Notes: generated from the letters alone by a model not told the origin. 64,000 bases of DNA from Corynebacterium freneyi (GCF_030408835.1 NZ_CP047357.1:2816331-2880330), one strand, 5' to 3'; counted from the stretch's first letter, positions 51,901-60,899 are shown. Translations and numbers: made by a program.

Positions 51901-52523
51901 GGCGGCTGTGGGGCTCCGGCGCCATCGTCGTCGGCATGGTGCTGGTGGTCGCGCTGATCCTCGCCGCCGTGTTCGCGTGGCTCAACCGCTCCGAGGACTC
52001 GCCGCTGACGCCGGACTCGGTGCGCCGCGGATCCGAAGCCGCCGAACGGGCCCTGCCGCGCGGACCGATCACCATCGACGACGTCGCCGAATGGCAGGCG
52101 ACCAACCCCAACCCCCTCGCGGGCCCCGACGACCCCTACGGCGCGGAGCTGGCCATCGACGGCGACGAGGACACCGCCTGGACGACGTCGGTGTACAACG
52201 CGCAACTGGGCACCGGGCCCACCGCGTTCAAGGAGGGCATCGGCCTGGTGCTCACCTTCGAGCAGGACGCGACGCCGCGGTTCGCGGAGATCCTCGGCTC
52301 GCCCGGCGCGATGGTCGAAATCCGGTCCATCCCGGCCGATCTCGCCGAAGCCGGCACCGGTGATCTCGAGGAGACGGAAGTGCTCGGGCGGGGTCGACTC
52401 GGCGACGACGAGACCACCATCGAGCTGACCGACGCCCCGAAGGGCCGCCACCTGCTGATCTGGGTCACGAAGCTGCCCATGCCGCAGGCCGCCTCCATCG
52501 CGGAGGTCACCGTCGAGCGGTGA
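48903..52523 (+). CDS. murJ: Lipid II flippase MurJ fused to a pseudokinase-like domain
   Basis: A 1206-residue protein. After a disordered Pro/Ala/Gly head (about 1-110) come some 14 helices (about 118-640), starting STGSMAIATLFSRITGFLRNALIGITLGP, the MurJ/MviN signature. A linker leads to a kinase-like domain (about 705-930; VFGGRYRLLSEEGSRPGVRFWRAVD) without the catalytic HRD and DFG motifs, then one helix (about 1012-1035) and an outside domain (about 1050-1206). This matches mycobacterial MviN, whose pseudokinase part is a docking site for FhaA after phosphorylation by PknB. It moves lipid II across the membrane. Confidence 0.92.
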   Translation: MTEPDAPHSGQRGRIRRPAPPAPSPAPRTAPAARREEQAPILNRPPTGGGHPGSPGGPSTAAGTAGSGAGTTASGTAAGTMTRAADTSPGGSASSGSANAAGASKDSGKTSDADVVRSTGSMAIATLFSRITGFLRNALIGITLGPAVASAFNVANTLPNLITEIVLGAVLTSLVVPVLVRAQKEDADGGAAFVRRLLTLSLTLLGTVTVLAVIAAPILTRISLNADGKVNVPLSTSFAFLLLPQIVFYGIFSLLMAVLNTKGVFRPGAWAPVANNVVAIATLLLYWLLPGSLPEDHPGTITDPHILLLGLGTTLGVVIQALIMIPPLRRLGIDLRPLWGIDDRIKQFGGMGIAIVTYVAISQAGYIVTTRIASTADAAAPTVYQQSWLLLQVPYGIVGVTLLTAIMPRLSRNAADGDDKAVVRDLSVGTRLTMIALIPIVVFFTAFGVPIANALFAYGFFPKETADILGWTLSFSAFTLIPYALVLLHLRVFYAREEAWTPTFIIFGITLVKVTLSMLAPLMASRTELVVVLLGAANGFGFVAGAIIGGWLLRRTLGDLRSREVLKTCAWALGSALVGIAVAMALDSFVIGDPLDTLGSIGALLRVAVSGVLFLVVAGVVLSRSPLPEVRTLGGFLGRIPGLRRFAPAPADADAALESDDADAAIVGAAVGGPVAAAGENAAMASEGFTASPMLPPMPSEASRPTRFVPGEMVFGGRYRLLSEEGSRPGVRFWRAVDRSGPVRTDADGKKLHDEVALTFIDTLTAPHVGYTAPGAAVKIAEATKALRRVEGVGLARIRAVHLGRTDIIVAADWVPGIALSAVGEGTNADAAAFAVADLAEAAGRAHGEGIVLGADDLDRLRVSVDGRVVLAFPAPLPEATQDEDIEVTCRALSSLLDGCRHVPADVRVILDDASRSASADRAWGESSSSTDERDNERDDNDSADAADPAGDRNRGLVMANRLREAALGPDSGQLRVIAEDADVPDTPARLKQVTSTTRGRLWGSGAIVVGMVLVVALILAAVFAWLNRSEDSPLTPDSVRRGSEAAERALPRGPITIDDVAEWQATNPNPLAGPDDPYGAELAIDGDEDTAWTTSVYNAQLGTGPTAFKEGIGLVLTFEQDATPRFAEILGSPGAMVEIRSIPADLAEAGTGDLEETEVLGRGRLGDDETTIELTDAPKGRHLLIWVTKLPMPQAASIAEVTVER

Positions 52524-53239
52524 CCGCGGCGGCCCGGGCCCGGGTGCCCGTCCGTCCCCGAATGGCGCGCCCGCTCCGGCCGTGGTGGGATGGGCGCGTG
52601 AACTTCGGGGGGAGGGTCACCGCGCCGACGGCGTTGGTCGACCGGGGAAACACGGATGGAGCCGGGTCTGCGCCGGGGGGTGGCGCGCCACCGGATGATC
52701 GCGGGGATCTCGAGCTGCTCACCGCGCACCTGGCCGGTGATGCGCGGGCGTTCCCGGCGCTCGTCGACAGGCACGAACGGCAGTTGTGGTGGACGGCGAA
52801 GCGGCACTCGCGCACCGATTCCGACGCGGCCGACGCGATGCAGGAGGCCCTGGTCAAGGCCCTGCGCAGCGCAGCGTCGTTCCGCCGCGACTCGTCGGTG
52901 GCCACGTGGCTGCACCGCATCGTGGTCAACTGCTGCCATGACCGGATGCGGGGGCGTCACGGCCCTCCCGACGGGGTGGTGGACGATCGCGTCGCGCCCG
53001 CGCCGGTCGAGGCGTGTGCCGGGGATCCCGCGCTGGCCGTGGTGATGCGCCAGGCGATGGCGCGCCTGCCCGAGGAGCAGCGGCTCGTCATCCTCGAGGT
53101 CGACGTCATGGGCTGGCCGCTCGCCGACGTCGCCCGTCGGCTCGGCATCCCGGAGGGCACGGTGAAATCCCGCCGCTCCCGCGCCCGCGCCACCCTGCGC
53201 CGCCAGCTGCGCCGCCTGGAAGCGGAGGTCGCCCGATGA
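52520..53239 (+). CDS. sigM: ECF sigma factor SigM
   Basis: A 239-residue protein. Region 2 is DLELLTAHLAGDARAFPALVDRHERQLWW...DAADAMQEALVKALRSAASFRRDSSVATWLHRI, and region 4 is [44 protein letters not shown]. In C. glutamicum and mycobacteria SigM answers disulfide or envelope stress and shares this position. The first GTG overlaps the murJ stop (GTGA), but the first 50 residues are unlike the family, so a later GTG (for example 52600) is possible. Confidence 0.9.
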   Translation: MTAAARARVPVRPRMARPLRPWWDGRVNFGGRVTAPTALVDRGNTDGAGSAPGGGAPPDDRGDLELLTAHLAGDARAFPALVDRHERQLWWTAKRHSRTDSDAADAMQEALVKALRSAASFRRDSSVATWLHRIVVNCCHDRMRGRHGPPDGVVDDRVAPAPVEACAGDPALAVVMRQAMARLPEEQRLVILEVDVMGWPLADVARRLGIPEGTVKSRRSRARATLRRQLRRLEAEVAR

Positions 53240-53895
53240 ACCGCCCACTCCACGACATGCGTTCCGACGCATCCCTCGACGACGATTCGCTCGAGTGCCT
53301 CGCCGCGTCGTTGCTTGGCGACGAGGCGCCGCCGCCGAGCGTTCACTCGGCATGGCGACGGGACCATGCGGACGGCGGCGACGCCGATTCGGCGACGGTG
53401 GCGCGCCCACCGTTCGGGTCTTCGTTCGGTGGGTTTGCCGCTGCCGCCGCGGCCGCGATCGTGCTCCTCGCCGGAGGCATCTGGGTCACGGCACCCGGCG
53501 CCGACCGCTCCCCGGGCGGGGAAGCGGGGGACGGGCCGTCGTCAAGCAGGATCGCGCAGCCGGAGGAAACGCGGCCCGCAGCCGGCGGAAGCGAGTCCGC
53601 CCAACCCGAGATCGACCTGGCCGCCCTCGGCCCCGCCGTCGCCGACGCCATGGGGGCCGTCGACCTCGGCGGACTGGTCGACCCCGCCCTGGCCGAAGCC
53701 TGCCTGGCCGAACACGGCGAACGCGCCGACGCCCTGCTCGGTGCCGCTCCCATGGCCCACGGCGACCGGGTCGGGCAGCTTTTCGTCCTGTCGACGGGAA
53801 TGCACGGGCAGGTGACGGTGTTGTTGACCGTGAACACCTGCGGAAGCGAACCCGAGGCACCCGTCGTGCACGAGACGATCGGGCGGCCCGGGTAG
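53236..53895 (+). CDS. Putative membrane anti-sigma factor of SigM
   Basis: A 219-residue protein with one helix (about 65-85; [23 protein letters not shown]), a short cytosolic head ([29 protein letters not shown]) and an outside part. Two cysteines in the outer part (EACLAEHG and VNTCGSE) may sense redox state. The ATG overlaps the sigM stop (ATGA). By position it is the counterpart of mycobacterial RsmA (Rv3912); sequence alone is not decisive. Confidence 0.7.
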   Translation: MNRPLHDMRSDASLDDDSLECLAASLLGDEAPPPSVHSAWRRDHADGGDADSATVARPPFGSSFGGFAAAAAAAIVLLAGGIWVTAPGADRSPGGEAGDGPSSSRIAQPEETRPAAGGSESAQPEIDLAALGPAVADAMGAVDLGGLVDPALAEACLAEHGERADALLGAAPMAHGDRVGQLFVLSTGMHGQVTVLLTVNTCGSEPEAPVVHETIGRPG

Positions 53896-54004
53896 GCTGC
53901 CGCTCGAGACGACGACGCGGACACCGCCGGGCGACCGGCCGGCCACGACCGCGCCGAACACGCGAAAAGCCACGTCAGATGGCACCCACCAGGAGGAACG
54001 AAGA

Positions 54005-54940
54005 ATGTCCGACACCATCCACGACGTCATCATCGTCGGGTCCGGTCCCGCCGGATACACCGCCGCCATCTACGCCGCCCGCGCCGAGCTCGCGCCCGTC
54101 GTGTTCGAGGGCGTCGAGTTCGGCGGCTCCCTGATGACGACCACGGAGGTGGAGAACTTCCCCGGCTTCGCCGAGGGCATCCAGGGCCCCGAACTCATGG
54201 ACCAGATGCGTTCCCAGGCCGAGCGTTTCGGCGCCGACCTGCGCATGGACGACGTCGACCGCATGGATCTGACCGGCGACGTGAAGTCCGTGTGGGTCGG
54301 CGACGAGGAGCACAAGGCCCGCACCGTCATCCTCGCGACGGGCGCCGCCCCGCGATACCTGGGCGTCCCCGGCGAGAAGGAGCTGCTCGGCCACGGCGTC
54401 AGCTCCTGCGCCACCTGCGACGGCTTCTTCTTCCGCGACCACGACATCGCCGTCATCGGCGGCGGCGACTCGGCGATGGAGGAGGCGACGTTCCTGACCA
54501 AGTTCGCCAAGTCCGTCACCATCGTCCACCGCCGCGAGGAGTTCCGCGCCTCCGCGATCATGCTGGAGCGCGCCCGCGCCAACGAGAAGATCCGCTTCGC
54601 CACCAACAAGGTCGTCGACGAGGTCGTCGGCGACGGCTCCGTCAGCGGCCTGAAGCTCAAGGACACCGTGACCGGCGAGATTTCCGAGCTGCCCGTCACC
54701 GCCATGTTCGTCGCCATCGGCCACGACCCCCGCTCGCAGATGGTCGCCGACCAGGTCGACGTCGACGAGTCCGGCTACGTCAAGGTGGCGTCCCCGTCGA
54801 CCCGCACCTCCCTGCCGGGCGTCTTCGCCGCCGGCGACCTCGTCGATTCCCACTACCAGCAGGCGATCACCGCCGCCGGCACCGGCTGCACCGCCGCCAT
54901 CGACGCCGAGCACTACCTGGCCTCGCTGGACCAGGCCTGA
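54005..54940 (+). CDS. trxB: Thioredoxin reductase
   Basis: A 311-residue flavoprotein with the FAD site [17 protein letters not shown], the redox-active CATC (near 136-139) and the NADPH site [13 protein letters not shown]. It passes electrons from NADPH to thioredoxin. GGAGGAACGAAGA precedes the ATG. In this order it is followed by its thioredoxin and, by analogy, lies under SigM control, though I do not see a clear SigM promoter. Confidence 0.96.
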   Translation: MSDTIHDVIIVGSGPAGYTAAIYAARAELAPVVFEGVEFGGSLMTTTEVENFPGFAEGIQGPELMDQMRSQAERFGADLRMDDVDRMDLTGDVKSVWVGDEEHKARTVILATGAAPRYLGVPGEKELLGHGVSSCATCDGFFFRDHDIAVIGGGDSAMEEATFLTKFAKSVTIVHRREEFRASAIMLERARANEKIRFATNKVVDEVVGDGSVSGLKLKDTVTGEISELPVTAMFVAIGHDPRSQMVADQVDVDESGYVKVASPSTRTSLPGVFAAGDLVDSHYQQAITAAGTGCTAAIDAEHYLASLDQA

Positions 54941-54981
54941 TACAATTAGCCAAATAATCGACGCATACTTTTAGGAGAATC

Positions 54982-55302
54982 ATGTCCGTCGTCCACGTCA
55001 CCTCCGAGAATTTCAAGGCCACCGTCATCGAGTCCGACAAGCCCGTGCTCGTCGACTTCTGGGCCGACTGGTGCGGCCCCTGCCGCAAGCTGAGCCCCGT
55101 CATCGAGGAGCTCGCCGCGGAGATGGGCGACCAGGCCGTCATCGCCAAGTGCGACATCGAGGCCGAGCGCACCCTGGCCGCCATGTTCCAGATCATGTCC
55201 ATCCCCGCGCTGCTCATCTTCAAGGACGGCCAGAAGGTCGACGAGATCGTCGGCGTCAAGCCGAAGGCCGAGATCCGGCAGAAGCTTGAAGCTCAGCTCT
55301 AA
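54982..55302 (+). CDS. trxA: Thioredoxin
   Basis: A 106-residue thioredoxin, WADWCGPCRKLSPVIEEL (Cys31 and Cys34), with the cis-Pro loop MSIPALLIFKDG. It lies 41 bases after trxB, with TAGGAGAATC before the ATG. In the gap TACAAT (54942) could be a second promoter. Orthologous by position to mycobacterial trxC. Confidence 0.96.
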   Translation: MSVVHVTSENFKATVIESDKPVLVDFWADWCGPCRKLSPVIEELAAEMGDQAVIAKCDIEAERTLAAMFQIMSIPALLIFKDGQKVDEIVGVKPKAEIRQKLEAQL

Positions 55303-55372
55303 CTGGTAGCGTGTGAACGTGTGCGACCGACACGTCGCACCGATTCGAGCACGTGAAGGAAGGGGACGCCCG

Positions 55373-56560
55373 GTGCGGGAGTATCTGCAGGTGGGGGAGC
55401 GATCGCCGCGTGTAGCGGAGGTGCGCACCGCGCTGGCCAGACTTGGCCTCATGCCGGGCTACGCCGGGGACGCCGTCCAGCAGGACTCTCCGCAGTGGAG
55501 CGGCGACGACGACCTGTTCGACGAAGAGCTGCGGGCCGCCCTGCTGGCCTTCCAGCAGTCCCGCGGCATCTACGCCGACGGCGTCATCCGCGACTCGACC
55601 CTGAAGACCCTGCGCGAGGCGTCGTACGTTCTCGGCGCCCGTGTGCTGTCTCACGACCCCCTTGCGCCGATGACGGGCGACGACATCGGCAAGCTGCAGG
55701 GCATCCTCCAGGAGCTCGGTTTCTTCGACACCCGCGTCGATGGCCACTTCGGTCCGCTCACCGATGCTGCGGTGCGCGAGTACCAGCTCAACTACGGCCT
55801 CGAGCCCGACGGCATCTGCGGGCCGGTCACCTTCCGCGCCCTGAGCTACCTCGGCCGCCGGGTGACCGGCGGATCGCACGTCGCCATGCACGAACGCGAG
55901 CGGGTGCGCGCCGCCGGCCCGAAGCTGTCCGGCAAGCGCGTCGTCATCGACCCGGGCTGCAGCAACGCCGACCCCGGCATGACCGTCGAAGGCCCCTACG
56001 GCCCGATCACGGAGGAGGAGATCCTCTGGGACCTCGCCTCCCGCGTGGAGGGACGTCTGGTCGCCGCCGGCGCGGAGACGATTCTGTCGCGTCCGCGCAC
56101 CGCCGACCCGTCGATCGAGGAGCGGGCCGAGATGGCCAACGCCTTCGGCGCCGACGTCATGATTTCCCTGCGCGCCGACCGGTACCCCAACGAGCGCGCC
56201 TCCGGGTTGGCGACCTTCTACTTCGGGTCGATCGTCGGAAACAGCTCGATTCTGGGCGAGCAATTGTCCGGCCTGATCCAGCGCGAAATCGTCGCCCGCA
56301 CCCCGCTGGTCGACTGCCGCACGCACGCCCGTACGTGGGATCTGATGCGCCTGACGCGCATGCCCACGGTCGAGGTCGTCGTCGGTTACCTGACCAACCC
56401 GCAGGATGTCGCGGTGTTGACGTCGCCCGACCAGCGCGACCAGATCGCCGAGGCCATCGTCGTGGGCGTGAAGCGCCTGTACCTCACCGAAGAGGACGAT
56501 CAGCCGCTGACCGGCACCTACAGCTTCGTCGAGCTCCTGGAAGCCGAGAAGGACGCGTAG
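55373..56560 (+). CDS. cwlM: CwlM-type peptidoglycan-binding pseudo-amidase
   Basis: A 395-residue protein: two peptidoglycan-binding repeats (about 8-75 and 88-150; LQGILQELGFFDTRVDGHFGPLTDAAVREYQ), then an amidase_3 domain (about 175-385). The zinc-ligand positions look lost: DPGCSNADPG has Cys where the family has His, and SLRADRYPNE has Arg in place of the second His. This fits the known role of mycobacterial CwlM as a cytosolic activator of MurA rather than an enzyme. Start GTG 55373 gives the usual N-terminus; a GTG at 55319, six bases after TAGCGT, is the alternative. Confidence 0.88.
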   Translation: MREYLQVGERSPRVAEVRTALARLGLMPGYAGDAVQQDSPQWSGDDDLFDEELRAALLAFQQSRGIYADGVIRDSTLKTLREASYVLGARVLSHDPLAPMTGDDIGKLQGILQELGFFDTRVDGHFGPLTDAAVREYQLNYGLEPDGICGPVTFRALSYLGRRVTGGSHVAMHERERVRAAGPKLSGKRVVIDPGCSNADPGMTVEGPYGPITEEEILWDLASRVEGRLVAAGAETILSRPRTADPSIEERAEMANAFGADVMISLRADRYPNERASGLATFYFGSIVGNSSILGEQLSGLIQREIVARTPLVDCRTHARTWDLMRLTRMPTVEVVVGYLTNPQDVAVLTSPDQRDQIAEAIVVGVKRLYLTEEDDQPLTGTYSFVELLEAEKDA

Positions 56561-57528
56561 AATTGCGCGGCCACCAGCTGGTCGAGGGCATCCGTGACGG
56601 CGGCGGCCCAGTCCAGATCGGGGTCGATGTCGCGGCGCAGACGCGGGTGCGTCGGGTGGGGCGCGACGACGGTGAATCCCGAATTGATGAGCACCCGCGT
56701 CGGGATGACGTCGCCCGCCGCATGATTGATCGCGCCGAGGGCCGTTGACTCGCAGCGGTGCGGCGTGCGGGGCGCGTCGACCGACTGGAGGATCGACTCC
56801 GTGAGCGACATTTCCTCGCGCGGGATGGCGTCCTCGCCGTCGTCGCCGCCGCCGGAGCAGCCGAACGCCTCGACCGCGCGGATGCCGCGGCCGGCGAGAT
56901 GGGTGACGGCGGCGTCGATCAGAGCCTCTTCGGCGCCGCGGTCGGCCATGACGGGGTCGATGTGCAGGCTCGTGAGCATGACCGCGTCCGGGGATATCGG
57001 ACCGGTGGGCATGGACCGCGACGTCGGGGCGTAGCGCGGGGGACCGAACAGCAGGGTCGCCGTGACCGGCTGGCCGTACGCCTCGGCGATGCTGAATCCG
57101 CACAGGCCCCAGTCGACGAGAACGCGGTTGAGCCACAGTTCCTTTTCGAGCTCGGCATCCATGGCCTCACGCGTGCGGTTGCCGCCTCCATCCGGACCCG
57201 GCGGACCCAGCGGAGCCGGCGGACCCAGCGGAGCCGGCGGGTCGGGCGGGCTCAGCGGGTCCAGCGGATTCAGAGGCCCCGAGGAGCCTCCGGCTGGCGC
57301 CACCGGGTCTTGGTGTGCGTCGCGCCCTCCGGGGCGCTGTGGGCCATGCTGGAGGCCCATTTTGCGCCAGGGGTTGCCGACGACGCGGTTCGGATCCGCG
57401 ACCGGCCCGTCGCCCGACGACGGCGGCGTCTGTTCGGGCGCGATCTCCCAGAACAGGCTGCGCATGGTGTCGGGGTGAATCGAGCGGCGGTCCGCCAGGT
57501 CGATCGGGCCGATGAATCCGGGGGACAT
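56518..57528 (-). CDS. GNAT-like protein of the cwlM-parB interval (Rv3916c type)
   Basis: A 336-residue protein. A conserved head (MSPGFIGPIDLADRRSIHPDTMRSLFWE) is followed by a Pro/Gly-rich segment (about 80-112; repeated PLGPPAP) and a domain with VMLTSLHIDPVMADRGAEEALIDAAVTHLAGRGIRAVEAFG, the shape of an acetyl-CoA-binding GNAT fold, then VLINSGFTVVAPHPTHPRLRRDID. Substrate unknown. Its end overlaps the end of cwlM by 43 bases on the opposite strand. It lies 9 bases upstream of parB in the same direction. Confidence 0.75.
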   Translation of the reverse strand: MSPGFIGPIDLADRRSIHPDTMRSLFWEIAPEQTPPSSGDGPVADPNRVVGNPWRKMGLQHGPQRPGGRDAHQDPVAPAGGSSGPLNPLDPLSPPDPPAPLGPPAPLGPPGPDGGGNRTREAMDAELEKELWLNRVLVDWGLCGFSIAEAYGQPVTATLLFGPPRYAPTSRSMPTGPISPDAVMLTSLHIDPVMADRGAEEALIDAAVTHLAGRGIRAVEAFGCSGGGDDGEDAIPREEMSLTESILQSVDAPRTPHRCESTALGAINHAAGDVIPTRVLINSGFTVVAPHPTHPRLRRDIDPDLDWAAAVTDALDQLVAAQFYASFSASRSSTKL

Positions 57529-57537
57529 GGCAGGGAC

Positions 57538-58827
57538 CTACTGATCCTCGCCCGGGTCGCCGATGAGCGACATGATGCGGTCGAAGTCGGCGAGATCCCC
57601 GAACTCGATGACGATCCGCCCCTTCCGCTTGCCCATGGTCGCCGACACCTTCGTGTCGAACGTGTCGGACAGTCGGTCTGCCCACGTCGTCAGCTTCTCG
57701 GGCTGGGGGAGTGGTTCGCGCTTGCGGCGGATGCCGGCGTCCTCGCCCCGGTTGATGAGCGTGACGGCTTCTTCCGTCGCGCGCACCGACAGCCCCTCGG
57801 CGATGATGCGGTCGGCGAGCATCGATTGGTCGGCGGTGCCCGTCTTGATTCCGAGCAGGGCGCGCGCATGCCCGGCGGTGAGCACACCGGCGGCGACGCG
57901 TCGCTGGACGTCTACGGGAAGCTGGAGGAGCCGGATCATGTTCGTGATCGCCGGGCGGGACCGCCCGATGCGGTCGGCGAGTTCCGCCTGCGTCACGTCG
58001 AACTCCTCGAGGAGCTGCTGGTACGCCGCGGCCTCTTCGAGCGGATTGAGTTGCACCCGGTGGATGTTCTCCAGGAGGGCGTCGCGAAGCATGGACGAGT
58101 CGGAGGTCTCGCGGACGATCGCGGGAATGGCGTCGAGTCCGGCAAGCTGACTGGCCCGCCAGCGACGCTCGCCCATGATGATCTCGAACTCGGGCTGCTC
58201 GGCCTTCGGATCCTTGGCCCGCGCTTCCTCGAGCGTCTTCGCCCGTACATCATCTCCGATGGGGCGGACGACGATCGGCTGCATGAGCCCGAACTCGCCG
58301 ATCGAATGAGCGAGTTCCCGCAACGGCTCTTCGTCGAAGACCTCGCGCGGCTGCCGCGGGTTCGGAACGATGAGCGGGATGGGGATCTCACGGTACGACG
58401 CGCCAATGTCCGAGGACCGGTATCCGACGCCGGCTTCGACGGCTTGCTCCGAGCCCTCCGGTCCGCTCCCTCCCGCAGTGCCACTGGTTTCGCCGCGGAC
58501 GGATCCCTGTGTTTCACGTGAAACATCAGCACTTGCTTGACGACGATTTGCCGTTTCGTCACTGTGACGTTTCATAGGTGACCCGCCAGTCGAGCCATAT
58601 TCGTCACTGTGACGCTTCTGGCTCGAATCGCGTCTCATCGTATTGCGGCCGGCGATGCGATCGGCCTGAGCGAGGCCGGACGAATCCGGTCGCCGTGACT
58701 TAGGGCCGAAGATGATGTCCGCGGCATTATCGCCGACGGCCGGATTCTGCTCCGGGGCAGTCGGGATGAGAGCGGCCAAGCCGCGACCGAGACCGCCGCG
58801 ACGGGAGTCCTTCTTGTCCTGCGCCAT
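57538..58827 (-). CDS. parB: Chromosome-partitioning protein ParB
   Basis: A 429-residue protein. The head [14 protein letters not shown] contacts ParA. A variable linker (about 30-140) is followed by the ParB/Srx CTPase domain ([22 protein letters not shown], then [13 protein letters not shown]), the parS-reading helix-turn-helix ([26 protein letters not shown]) and the C-terminal dimer domain. It binds parS, spreads as a CTP-driven clamp, and loads SMC. AAGGA lies seven bases before the ATG. One parS lies within its own linker coding sequence. A copy of the 12-mer word lies ten bases from that parS. Confidence 0.96.
   Translation of the reverse strand: MAQDKKDSRRGGLGRGLAALIPTAPEQNPAVGDNAADIIFGPKSRRPDSSGLAQADRIAGRNTMRRDSSQKRHSDEYGSTGGSPMKRHSDETANRRQASADVSRETQGSVRGETSGTAGGSGPEGSEQAVEAGVGYRSSDIGASYREIPIPLIVPNPRQPREVFDEEPLRELAHSIGEFGLMQPIVVRPIGDDVRAKTLEEARAKDPKAEQPEFEIIMGERRWRASQLAGLDAIPAIVRETSDSSMLRDALLENIHRVQLNPLEEAAAYQQLLEEFDVTQAELADRIGRSRPAITNMIRLLQLPVDVQRRVAAGVLTAGHARALLGIKTGTADQSMLADRIIAEGLSVRATEEAVTLINRGEDAGIRRKREPLPQPEKLTTWADRLSDTFDTKVSATMGKRKGRIVIEFGDLADFDRIMSLIGDPGEDQ
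58510..58525. promoter_or_regulatory. parS: parS site 1, inside parB
   Basis: TGTTTCACGTGAAACA, a perfect 16-bp consensus parS. In parB it encodes V-S-R-E-T. Confidence 0.97.
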
Positions 58828-58841
58828 GGTTCGTCCTTCAA

Positions 58842-59768
58842 CTAGTGGTTCTCGGGAGCGACGCCGATGGCACCGCTGGTGGGGGAGGGGAGGTAATCGC
58901 CGCGGCCGGCGAGTTCCTTCGCCGCGTCCATGTACGCCAGCGCGCCCCTGGAACCCGGGTCGTAGCTGATGATCGTCTTGCCGTAGCCCGGAGCCTCCGA
59001 CACCTTCACCGAGCGGGGGATGACGTTGCGCAACACCGCATCGCCGAAGTGACGCCGCACCTCGTTGGCGACCTCGTCGGCGAGCTTCGTCCGACCGTCG
59101 TACATGGTGAGCAGCACGGCGGAAATGTGGAGATCCGGGTTGAGGTGCTGGCGGATCATCTGCACGTTGTTGAGCAGCTGCGTGACGCCTTCGAGCGCAT
59201 AGAACTCGCACTGGATCGGAATGATCACCTCGGATGCCGCGGTCATCGAATTCAGAGTCAGCAGACCCAGCGACGGAGGGCAGTCAATGATCAAGTAGTC
59301 GAAGCCGTGCTCTTCAAGAAACTCATCCGTGATCGCCTGCCGCAGTCGACGTTCACGATTGAAGAGGTTGACCAATTCGATTTCCGAGCCGGCGAGATCC
59401 AGCGTCGCCGGAATGCAGTAAAGGTTCTCGTTCTCCGGCGACTGCTGCATCGCCTCCGCCGGTTCGACCTCGCCGATCAGCACCTCGTACGTGGACACGG
59501 TGCCACTTCGATGGTCCACGTCGAGAGCCGTCGAAGCGTTTCCCTGCGGATCGTTGTCGATCACGAGCACCTTGAGCCCGTGATGAGCCAGCGCAGAGGC
59601 GAAGTTCACCGCCGACGTGGTCTTGCCGACGCCACCCTTCTGATTCGCGAAGGCAATTCGGCGGGTCTTCTCCGGCTTGGGCAAAGTCGGCCGGTTGGGC
59701 CCCTTCACCTGAGCGGCGCGCCGCGCGGCAGCTGCAATCGGCGAATCTTCCCACGATTTGCGGGCCAT
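58842..59768 (-). CDS. parA: Chromosome-partitioning ATPase ParA
   Basis: A 308-residue protein with the deviant Walker A KGGVGKTT (residues 44-51), [10 protein letters not shown] and [12 protein letters not shown]. It binds DNA as an ATP dimer and moves ParB-parS complexes. The ATG at 59768 has AAGGGA eight bases upstream; the frame is open for 20 further codons without support. The stop is 14 bases before the parB ATG, so the pair forms an operon. Confidence 0.96.
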   Translation of the reverse strand: MARKSWEDSPIAAAARRAAQVKGPNRPTLPKPEKTRRIAFANQKGGVGKTTSAVNFASALAHHGLKVLVIDNDPQGNASTALDVDHRSGTVSTYEVLIGEVEPAEAMQQSPENENLYCIPATLDLAGSEIELVNLFNRERRLRQAITDEFLEEHGFDYLIIDCPPSLGLLTLNSMTAASEVIIPIQCEFYALEGVTQLLNNVQMIRQHLNPDLHISAVLLTMYDGRTKLADEVANEVRRHFGDAVLRNVIPRSVKVSEAPGYGKTIISYDPGSRGALAYMDAAKELAGRGDYLPSPTSGAIGVAPENH

Positions 59769-59945
59769 CAAACATCCCTTCGCGTCCGGAACGAGTCCGG
59801 GTAATCGACCACTTTCATCCAGGTCCACATGCGGGCAGGGCCTCGACGAGGCGATACCCCCGGCGGGCCCAACGTACGGGACTTACTCTAGTCCTTCTGC
59901 CGGATCGCCCTCAACGGACAGACGACGGGAAGGAACGCACGCCAT

Positions 59946-59961
59946 GGTTTCACGTGAAACC
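59946..59961. promoter_or_regulatory. parS: parS site 2
   Basis: GGTTTCACGTGAAACC: the 14-bp core is perfect. It lies in the 280-base gap between parA and rsmG. Confidence 0.95.
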
Positions 59962-60014
59962 AAGCCGGCGATGAGCTTTCAGACGACTCGTCCTGACGGT
60001 CTCGACGGCATCGA

Positions 60015-60030
60015 TGTTTCACGTGAAACT
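60015..60030. promoter_or_regulatory. parS: parS site 3
   Basis: TGTTTCACGTGAAACT, perfect core, 69 bases from site 2 and 19 bases past the rsmG stop. Confidence 0.95.
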
Positions 60031-60048
60031 GAGGCCGCCCCTACCCAG

Positions 60049-60753
60049 TCAGACTTTTTGGATCTTCACTACGTAAGTCGGAGTGTCGAGCACTTCTGCA
60101 CCGATCTCGACGATGACAGGGTTCTTTCCCTTCGCCTTGCGGATGAGGTTCGCGTCCCTTTCGATTTCTTCAGCCGCGGAGGAGCCCTTCATGGCGATCA
60201 TCTGTCCGCCCGGCCGAACGAGGGGGAGGGACCACCCGGCAAGCTTCCCGAGAGGCGCGACCGCCCGAGAGGTGACGACATCAACGAGGCCCACTTCCTT
60301 GCGGACGACCTTCTCTTCGGCCCGACCCCGAATGACGGTGACATTCTCCAAACCGAGGTCCTCGACGACTTCGTTGAGGAACGTCGTACGGCGCAGCAGA
60401 GGCTCGATCAAGATGACGGAAACATCCGGACGAGCGATGGCCAAGGGGATCCCGGGGAGACCCGCACCGGATCCAATGTCCGCGACCGTCGCCCCCTTCG
60501 GAATCACATCCGCCAAAGCAGCGCAGTTGAGGATGTGCCGATCCCACAACCGGGGGACCTCGCGTGGGCCGATCAAACCACGGACGGTCGCATGTTCGGC
60601 AAGCCACGAATGATATTGATCGGCAAGATCACTGCGATCACCGAACGCCATCTGAATCGCCGCATCTGGACGCGTGGCGACATCACCGGCAGAGTTGGCC
60701 TCTTCTGCTCCGGCAGCTTTCGCCGAAGCAGCGTTGTCGTTATTCTCCGTCAT
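60049..60753 (-). CDS. rsmG: 16S rRNA (guanine-527 N7) methyltransferase
   Basis: A 234-residue protein. The SAM site is ATVADIGSGAGLPGIPLAIARPD; LLRRTTFLNEVVEDLGLENV and SRAVAPLGKLAGWSLPLVRPGG are further family signatures. An acidic head of about 30 residues precedes the fold. It methylates G527 of 16S rRNA. I chose the ATG of MTENN (GGAG 6 bases upstream) over one 12 codons earlier. Confidence 0.95.
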   Translation of the reverse strand: MTENNDNAASAKAAGAEEANSAGDVATRPDAAIQMAFGDRSDLADQYHSWLAEHATVRGLIGPREVPRLWDRHILNCAALADVIPKGATVADIGSGAGLPGIPLAIARPDVSVILIEPLLRRTTFLNEVVEDLGLENVTVIRGRAEEKVVRKEVGLVDVVTSRAVAPLGKLAGWSLPLVRPGGQMIAMKGSSAAEEIERDANLIRKAKGKNPVIVEIGAEVLDTPTYVVKIQKV

Positions 60754-60883
60754 GTGTTCTCCACCATTCTTACTTCGTCCCACTTCCATCCCGACTCCGG
60801 TTGCGTTGCAGCGCAGTGAAGTGCCGACGTTCTTCCCGGTGTCCGTGCTCGATCATCGGCGGCCCGGCCGGACCACGCGTCGA

Positions 60884-60899
60884 TGTTTCACGTGAAACC
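60884..60899. promoter_or_regulatory. parS: parS site 4
   Basis: TGTTTCACGTGAAACC, perfect core, upstream of rsmG. The 441-base gap 60754-61194 also holds a 10-bp palindrome (60956-60976) and the yidC terminator, and no gene. Confidence 0.95.

Noticed and set aside
60844..60899. parS 4 as part of a fifth nearby site
   Set aside because: I looked for further GTTTCACGTGAAAC cores in the window and found only four.
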